Below, in pieces: positions 34,621 through 39,882 of a stretch of 39,882 bases of DNA. Numbering within the stretch: the first letter of the stretch is position 1; every line of letters begins with the position of its first letter. The notes beneath the pieces were generated by a model. That model saw nothing but the letters and a program-made list of their open reading frames with translations, had not been told where the DNA came from and made no database searches. The DNA is from Endozoicomonas arenosclerae (GTDB lineage Bacteria; Pseudomonadota; Gammaproteobacteria; Pseudomonadales; Endozoicomonadaceae): assembly GCF_001562015.1 (NCBI RefSeq), contig NZ_LASA01000138.1, positions 1 through 39,882 on the forward strand, given 5' to 3'. Position numbers and translations under genes: made by a program.

Positions 34621-34634
34621 TTATGTATACATAA
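34621..34634. promoter_or_regulatory. Perfect 14-bp palindrome before the retropepsin operon
   Basis: TTATGTATACATAA, 11 bases upstream of the start codon. It contains a TATACA hexamer, so it may be an operator overlapping a promoter that gives a very short leader. A further hairpin GCGATA-GTT-TATCGC lies at 34652-34666. The remaining intergenic DNA to 34954 shows only a 7-bp GCCCGGA/TCCGGGC hairpin (34918-34939), a possible weak end for brnQ. Confidence 0.4.
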
Positions 34635-34954
34635 ATGAGTGAGTGGTAGCCGCGATAGTTTATCGCAAGCAGAGCAGCTTACTTGATGTTTAACCACTTG
34701 CCAAGCGATTGCCCTGGCATTGTGTCTTATTGTGATATGGAAAGTTACTGTCTCTCATAATTTTGTAAAGCATGTTTGTTTTTTAGACTTTTCGATCAGT
34801 TAAAGGCGATGTACAGATAGCATTTTAGTGCTCACAAGAAACTGTATAAAGGTTTTATGGCAAAGGTATTAATACGACAAATGTTTAGTGGTCAGAGTGT
34901 GATTCAGGCTTAGGTTTGCCCGGATGCTGATCTCCGGGCCGTATAATCCTTCGC

Positions 34955-36292
34955 TTACAAATGATCTTCGTGGGCTGTTGACGATGGGGAGGAGAGTTTG
35001 CCCAGTAGGCAGGTCAGAGCAATAGTGACAACAAAAGGTGCCACCCAGCTGAGATTGAAATCATGTCCCGGCAGCATTTTAAAGGGTTCCAGCAGTTCTT
35101 TTGCCAGTGGATGGTTTACGCCCTTGCTGGCATCGACAATGCTAAGGATAAATGTCACCAGCAGAGTCGCCCGATAGACGAGATTTGGGTTGGGTAAAGA
35201 GTCCCTGATCAGACCCAGGAGTATCAGGGCAATGCAAACGGGGTACAGGATCAGTAAAACTGGAATAAACAGTTCAATGATCTGGTTCAGGCCCAAATTT
35301 GCAAACATCATGCAGGAAAGGCTGATGACGGCGACCAGAACCCTGTAGTTGAACTGGTTGTTGAGTTCACAGAAATACTCTGATGCAGCAGTCAGCAAGC
35401 CAATTGCTGTCGTCAGGCAGGCCAGGGTGACAACGGTTGCAAGCAGGATATTGCCGTAGATGCCAAACAGGTGGTTAACATACACGGAGAGTATATGGCC
35501 CCCGTTTTGAGGATTCGGAATAATCTCCCGGCTGGTTGCCCCGAGATTAAATAATGAAAGGTAGACAAGTGCGAGACCTGCAGCTGCGATACAGCCAGTA
35601 ATCAGAGAGTGTCTGACCAGAGCACTGGGTGAGGTAATGCCGTGGGATTTAAGGTTGGTGATAATGACTATCCCAAACAGTAATGCAGCCAGAGCGTCCA
35701 TGGTCATATAGCCTTCCAGAAAGCCGCGGGCGAAGGCATTGTCTACATAGTCGTTCATAGGCTCGCCAGCTTCACCCAGTGGGTGGATGACGGGGGCTAT
35801 GCCAAGAATAACCAGTAACAGAATTAAGGCAGGGGTGATGATTTTGCCAACGGACTCAAGAAGTTTTCCGGGATTGAGACTTAGATACCAGGCAATACCA
35901 AAGAAAACGACGCTATAGAGAAACCTTGATAAGGCGCCAGGCTCTTCAATAAAGGGAATCATTCCTACTTCATAAGCGACCAGTCCCGTTCTTGGGGCAC
36001 CATAAATAGGTACCACAATCAGATAGATGCAACTGCCCATCAAGGCTATGAGGCTGCGGGGAAGCTCCCGGGTAATTTCATTAAAGCCGCCACCCACCCG
36101 GGAAATCATCACGACCGCTAACAGCGGTAGGCCGACGCCAGTCATCAGAAAGCCTGCGGCAGCAAGCCATATCTGGGTGCCGGCCAGTTGGCCAGCCAGA
36201 GGAGGGAAAATCAGATTGCCCGCGCCAAGAAACATGGCGAAGGTCATAAATCCCATTCCAATAATGTTCTGCAGGCTTAATCGTTGCTTCAT
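34955..36292 (-). CDS. brnQ: Branched-chain amino acid:cation symporter BrnQ
   Basis: A 445-aa polytopic membrane protein (about 12 helices) starting MKQRLSLQNIIGMGFMTFAM, followed by FLGAGNLIFPPLAGQLAG, the family hallmark. It takes up Leu, Ile and Val with Na+ or H+. Length and the helix pattern through FMLLP-type loops are normal for the LIVCS family. It is monocistronic and faces the retropepsin operon in the same direction. Nothing odd was noticed. Confidence 0.93.
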   Translation of the reverse strand: MKQRLSLQNIIGMGFMTFAMFLGAGNLIFPPLAGQLAGTQIWLAAAGFLMTGVGLPLLAVVMISRVGGGFNEITRELPRSLIALMGSCIYLIVVPIYGAPRTGLVAYEVGMIPFIEEPGALSRFLYSVVFFGIAWYLSLNPGKLLESVGKIITPALILLLVILGIAPVIHPLGEAGEPMNDYVDNAFARGFLEGYMTMDALAALLFGIVIITNLKSHGITSPSALVRHSLITGCIAAAGLALVYLSLFNLGATSREIIPNPQNGGHILSVYVNHLFGIYGNILLATVVTLACLTTAIGLLTAASEYFCELNNQFNYRVLVAVISLSCMMFANLGLNQIIELFIPVLLILYPVCIALILLGLIRDSLPNPNLVYRATLLVTFILSIVDASKGVNHPLAKELLEPFKMLPGHDFNLSWVAPFVVTIALTCLLGKLSSPSSTAHEDHL

Positions 36293-36730
36293 GCTATGGC
36301 TCTGCCTTGATTCATTTTATCGGGCGAAATCTCTAGGAAGCAGGCTTAGGATAGCGTTCGAATATAAAGTTCAGTAGAACGAGGCGCAGTCAAGAGCTTT
36401 TTAGAGCTGCTAAAGGTACGGCCGTTCTTTCTGGGCTTTAAGCCGAACTGTCTATTCTTAGCCTGCCTTCAAGTATGGACTCAATTTCTGAAAGTGGTAG
36501 CCTGCGCTTTCTGCACCTTCGCTTCCTTATTGCCTGTGTTCGCCATGAATAGTCTGACTCAAATTGTTTTTGTTAGTTCTATTATCGAGGTCTGAGGCTG
36601 CTTCATTAACTTTTGTTAATGTTCTGATCACGGTGAATTCATCCGGAAAACGCTATTTTGTCCCACAATAGTGCAGTATTTAATATTCAATGGGATTGGT
36701 CTCAATCCGCTTAAAAGAACAGGGTGGCTC
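36293..36730. promoter_or_regulatory. Region between brnQ and the PepSY gene, with an operator-like repeat
   Basis: A 438-base region divergent between the two starts. CATTAAC-TTTT-GTTAATG (36604-36621) is a perfect inverted repeat and also a TTAA direct repeat with a 10-bp period, 110 bases before the PepSY gene. OmpR-type regulators often bind such repeats, so autoregulation by the response regulator is possible. The rest shows nothing clear. Confidence 0.45.
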
Positions 36731-37258
36731 ATGAGGTTACTAAAAGAGGTTATTTTGGGGCTGTTTCTGGTCTCTACTGCGGCATTGGCCGGTCAGGATG
36801 ATGTGATTGCCCGTCTGGCCATCGAAAATGCCAAAATCAAGCCTGAAGAAGCTATTCAGAAAATTACAGACAAGTATCCGGGTTACCTCAGTGAGTTCGG
36901 AATCGATGATGAAGATGGCGCTATGGTTTATGAATTTACCGTCGTCGATTCCCGGGAGGGGGTTGAGTTAGAGCTGATTATGGATGCCGAGTCCGGCAAG
37001 ATATGGCTGGATGAAAAAGATCGCATCTCAAGTAATAAGCTCAAGACCCGGAAGTACCAGCTGCTTATGAACAGTGGAGTGACCCTTCAGAAAGCTGTGG
37101 AAGAGGCCATAAAGGTGGTTCCGGGCGTTCTGATGGAGGCCGAGCTTGAGCAGGAAAAAGGTATTGTCTTTTTCGAAATAGAGCTGCTCACGGATAAAGG
37201 GGAGCGCAAGGTTATTGTTGACTTGCAGTCAGGTAAGCCCATTCCTGTAACCCGTTAG
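36731..37258 (+). CDS. Periplasmic double-PepSY-domain protein
   Basis: A 175-aa exported protein with a signal peptide (MRLLKEVILGLFLVSTAALAG, about 20 residues) and two PepSY-like units, about 30-95 (EEAIQKITDKYPG, then VVDSREGVELELIMDAESG) and 105-175 (LQKAVEEAIKVVPG, then LLTDKGERKVIVDLQSGKP). The start at 36731 is chosen over an in-frame GTG 60 bases upstream because the signal begins there and AGGG precedes it. PepSY proteins inhibit proteases or modulate sensors. It is directly upstream of a two-component pair, so it likely acts as a periplasmic ligand or accessory of the sensor kinase. Confidence 0.85.
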   Translation: MRLLKEVILGLFLVSTAALAGQDDVIARLAIENAKIKPEEAIQKITDKYPGYLSEFGIDDEDGAMVYEFTVVDSREGVELELIMDAESGKIWLDEKDRISSNKLKTRKYQLLMNSGVTLQKAVEEAIKVVPGVLMEAELEQEKGIVFFEIELLTDKGERKVIVDLQSGKPIPVTR

Positions 37259-37309
37259 TGGTGATAGAGTTTTTTCACGCTTATTCCATACAGTGCCTAA
37301 GGTCTGAAG

Positions 37310-37987
37310 ATGAAATTGTTAGTGGTAGAGGATGATCAGACAACCCGTGACTACATTGCCAAAGGGTTTATGGAGCAGGGCTGGACTGTTGATGTGGCGG
37401 ATAACGGCAGGGATGGTTTATTTCTCGCCTCTGGCGAAAGTTATGATGTCATTGTGTTGGACCGGATGCTGCCTCAGATGGAGGGGCTGAAAGTTCTGGC
37501 AGCACTTCGGGCGGCTGAAAATCAGACCCCGGTTATTATTCTCAGTGCCCTGGATGGTGTCGATGATCGTATCAAAGGTTTGAAGCAGGGAGGTGACGAT
37601 TATCTTTGTAAACCTTTCTCTTTCGGTGAGCTTCTGGTTCGTGCCGAAATCCTGACTCGCAGGGGTCATGCCAAGGAAGCCGAAACTTCGCTGGTTATTT
37701 CCGATCTTGAGATGGATTTGCTTTCAAGACGTGTGGTGAAAAATCAGATAGAAATTGACCTTCAGCCAAGGGAGTTTCAGTTGTTGCGCTTTTTGCTGGA
37801 ACATAAAGGTCAGGTGATCTCCAGAACCATGCTGTTTGAATCGGTCTGGGACTATCACTTTGATCCGGGCAGCAACATTATTGATGTCCATGTGGCCAAG
37901 TTGAGGAAAAAGCTGGACTCTGCCGGTGGCGCTTCATTAATCCAGACGGTCAGAGGAGCGGGCTATGTACTCCGTGAGCCGGCTTAA
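37310..37987 (+). CDS. OmpR/PhoB-family response regulator
   Basis: A 225-aa protein. The receiver domain has the acidic pair VEDDQ (7-10), phospho-acceptor Asp51 in VIVLDRMLP, and Lys101 in LCKPFSF. The C-terminal winged helix has LQPREFQLLRFLL and VDVHVAKLRKKLD-like text, and ends RGAGYVL. It activates or represses target genes when phosphorylated. It lies 51 bases after the PepSY gene, and its last codons overlap the kinase start by 23 bases, a usual operon arrangement. Confidence 0.95.
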   Translation: MKLLVVEDDQTTRDYIAKGFMEQGWTVDVADNGRDGLFLASGESYDVIVLDRMLPQMEGLKVLAALRAAENQTPVIILSALDGVDDRIKGLKQGGDDYLCKPFSFGELLVRAEILTRRGHAKEAETSLVISDLEMDLLSRRVVKNQIEIDLQPREFQLLRFLLEHKGQVISRTMLFESVWDYHFDPGSNIIDVHVAKLRKKLDSAGGASLIQTVRGAGYVLREPA

Positions 37988-39323
37988 TCCACTGGCTCGA
38001 CTCAGGGCCTCATCGCTGGTTCGTTACACCCTGATCCATACTGCTATTGTCATTGTGCTTTGTGGCTCTGCTCTCTGGCTGGTGAAAGATTTTAGTCTGG
38101 GCTTTTATCAGAAAAGACAGGATCATTTTGTTCTGGAGCAGCTTAATTCCCTGTCATCGCTGGCAAAAAACAGCTCTGAATATGAGTTCAGGGAGGCCGT
38201 TGACCAACTGGCTGAAGACAGTCGGCAGGTGCTAGTGGTGTTAAAAACACCTGATGGCTATCTCGGAAACCTCAATTATTTACCTGAGACGGTTCCTGTT
38301 GCTCCCGCCATGGGCAGCTTCTGGATACTGGGTGACTCGGTATTGGGGGATGAGCGTTTTCAGAGAGTCCGGGGCAGTCGTATTAATACTCCCTGGGGTC
38401 CCATGGTGGTGGCCTATAACTCGTCGGACTTTAATCTGTTTGTCTCTCGATTCACGCTGGCTCTTTATTCCGCCATGATTCTGGTATTACTGGTTGGACT
38501 GGTAACCGGCTTCCTTTTTTCCAGAAAGGTAATGGCTCGGCTTCACAGTATTAATCAAGTGACTGCCAAGGTAGGTGAGGGTGAGTTGGCGGCCCGTGTG
38601 CCAGTGTCAAAAAAGGGCGATGAGTTTGATGAGCTGGCCGGGCATATCAATCATATGCTGGAACAGATAGAGGACTCGGTTGAAGCGATTGGATCTGTCA
38701 CCAGCAGTATTGCTCATGACCTAAGAACTCCGCTGTCAAGGTTGAGGATCAGGCTGGATGGATTTCTTCGCAAGGGTGGCGCTGATGCTGAAGATATCAT
38801 TGAAGCCCAGGCTGAGCTTGAAACCATTCTGCATACCTTTAATGCCATGTTAGAACTGACCAAGCTTGAGTACGGGCAGGGCAATTTAGAGTTTTCAAAT
38901 TGCAATCTCGATGAGATTGGCACCGAGGTGATAGAGCTGGCAGAACCCCTGGCAGAAGAGCGTGAGCAGTCGCTGATGCTTGAAGTGCAGGAGACTCTGG
39001 TGATTAACGGGAATCATCAGTTACTGTTCAGAATTCTGTTCAATCTGGTTGAAAATGCGATCAAATATGCCCCGGAAGACAGTGAGATCAAAATCGTAGT
39101 GGATCGCACATCCGTTTCTGTCATTGATCAGGGCAGAGGTATACCGGATTCGGAGCAGGAAAAGGTCTTCCAGAGGTTATATCGTCTGGATGAAAGTCGT
39201 ACTACGCCAGGTCATGGGCTGGGTCTGTCACTGGTTAAGGTGGTGGCTGATCTTCATGGGGCTATCATCAGCTTCGATCGTAATGATCACCGTTTTGCTG
39301 TCAAACTGACCTTTCCTTCGTAA
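37965..39323 (+). CDS. Membrane sensor histidine kinase
   Basis: A 452-aa kinase with helix 1 (about 20-40), a periplasmic region (45-160), helix 2 (165-187), and a HAMP linker with VTAKVGEGELAARVPV. The HisKA domain has SSIAHDLRTPLSRLR with phospho-His251, and the ATPase domain has NLVENAIKYAP, VIDQGRGIPD and GLGLSLVKVVADLHGA. It partners the response regulator before it. The start at 37965 overlaps that gene by 23 bases. The PepSY protein upstream is the likely periplasmic modulator; the signal is unknown. Confidence 0.94.
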   Translation: MYSVSRLNPLARLRASSLVRYTLIHTAIVIVLCGSALWLVKDFSLGFYQKRQDHFVLEQLNSLSSLAKNSSEYEFREAVDQLAEDSRQVLVVLKTPDGYLGNLNYLPETVPVAPAMGSFWILGDSVLGDERFQRVRGSRINTPWGPMVVAYNSSDFNLFVSRFTLALYSAMILVLLVGLVTGFLFSRKVMARLHSINQVTAKVGEGELAARVPVSKKGDEFDELAGHINHMLEQIEDSVEAIGSVTSSIAHDLRTPLSRLRIRLDGFLRKGGADAEDIIEAQAELETILHTFNAMLELTKLEYGQGNLEFSNCNLDEIGTEVIELAEPLAEEREQSLMLEVQETLVINGNHQLLFRILFNLVENAIKYAPEDSEIKIVVDRTSVSVIDQGRGIPDSEQEKVFQRLYRLDESRTTPGHGLGLSLVKVVADLHGAIISFDRNDHRFAVKLTFPS

Positions 39324-39327
39324 GTGA

Positions 39328-39355
39328 GTGAAGCCTGTCTAGAGGCAGGCTTCAC
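39328..39355. terminator. Bidirectional hairpin between kinase and YbaK genes
   Basis: A 10-bp stem GTGAAGCCTG / CAGGCTTCAC, loop 8, followed by TGTTATTT on the + strand. It lies between two convergent stops. Confidence 0.65.
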
Positions 39356-39361
39356 TGTTAT

Positions 39362-39859
39362 TTACAAGTCTTCTTTAGTATCTCTGTGGGGGGCTACGCA
39401 CAAATCATCGTGTGGATGGTTGGCAATAATGTGCTGAAAGGCTTCTTTGGTCAGGTGAATCATGGTTTCATGGTCGCCTGCCTCCAGGTACACATCCGGC
39501 AGTTCACTGAGTTTGTTATCCCAGATAGAGTCCATTTCGTAGGCGTCTCCTATAGGGGGGATTGCACCTTTCTGGCAGTCCCTGAACTGTTGGCTCAGCT
39601 CCATTTCGCTGGCCAGTTTCAGCTGGCAGTCAGTGATTTCTTTCATCTGCTTCATTTGCAGACGACTGGAGGCAGGTACTATTGCCATCAGATAGTTGTC
39701 GACATCGTCTTTCAGGATTACAGCCTTGGCGACATTGCTCAAGGGTATCTGGGCTGCTATGGCACTTTGTACCGAGCTGTGACTGGGAGGGTGAGAAATA
39801 GTGTCAAAAGGAATGTTGTTGGATTGAAGGTACTGATCGATTTTCGGAGCTATGCTCAT
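39362..39859 (-). CDS. YbaK/ProX-type aminoacyl-tRNA deacylase domain protein
   Basis: A 165-aa single-domain protein: MSIAPKIDQYLQSNNIPFDTI, then SVQSAIAAQIPLSNVAKAVILKD with the conserved Lys pair (45, 50), and the trailing GAIPPIGDAYEMDSIWD and PDVYLEAGDHETMIHLT. YbaK-type domains hydrolyse misacylated tRNAs (for example Cys- or Ala-tRNA-Pro) in trans. The length is normal. The gene ends near the kinase terminator; its promoter lies beyond the window. Confidence 0.87.
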   Translation of the reverse strand: MSIAPKIDQYLQSNNIPFDTISHPPSHSSVQSAIAAQIPLSNVAKAVILKDDVDNYLMAIVPASSRLQMKQMKEITDCQLKLASEMELSQQFRDCQKGAIPPIGDAYEMDSIWDNKLSELPDVYLEAGDHETMIHLTKEAFQHIIANHPHDDLCVAPHRDTKEDL

Positions 39860-39882
39860 GAGTCCGGTCTCCGCAGAAAAAG

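Overview
The window looks like chromosomal DNA of a marine gammaproteobacterium. An Endozoicomonas/Hahellaceae-like host is my best guess, based on overall gene style: an E. coli-type cytochrome bd oxidase with CydX, a BCCT transporter, BrnQ, an OmpR-type two-component system, an IS91-like remnant and dispersed palindromic repeats. No rRNA, tRNA or CRISPR array was seen. The species assignment is inference.

Layout. 1-870: the broken start of an IS91-like transposase, a repeat-rich non-coding stretch, and a possible small + strand transcription unit ending in a good terminator. 879-4744: an orphan cydX paralogue, a zinc-free MDR oxidoreductase, and an unknown gene coupled to a BCCT transporter. 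4806-6635: a large membrane protein ending in a J-domain. 6887-12793: two convergent operons of redox character. The + operon has a Sel1-repeat protein, a YtkA-like protein and a di-haem peroxidase/MauG-type protein. The - operon has a small gluconate-dehydrogenase-subunit-3-like protein, a GMC flavoprotein and a histidine-rich polytopic membrane protein. 13008-15539: an autotransporter. 15636-18509: cydABX, with a perfect FNR/ANR box upstream.

19023-21755: two unrecognised genes. 21877-29829: four same-strand genes, namely a membrane 7TMR-DISM diguanylate cyclase, a 710-aa RoxA-like di-haem cytochrome, a cytochrome P450 and a second (612-aa) RoxA-like di-haem cytochrome. 30202-34609: a GST, then an operon of a double retropepsin-like lipoprotein, an inactive-transglutaminase/7TM protein and an ATP-grasp ligase. 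34955-36292: BrnQ. 36731-39323: PepSY protein, response regulator and sensor kinase. 39362-39859: a YbaK-type deacylase.

The best candidate for an undescribed system is the 21.9-29.8 kb oxygenase cluster: two different MauG/RoxA-type di-haem proteins flanking a P450 with a non-canonical haem loop, next to a c-di-GMP synthase. The nearby MauG/GMC/histidine-rich membrane protein cluster may be a second periplasmic oxidation module. The tandem-retropepsin/ATP-grasp operon and the membrane J-domain protein are the next most interesting loci. Functional statements rest on motifs read by eye; no database search was run.
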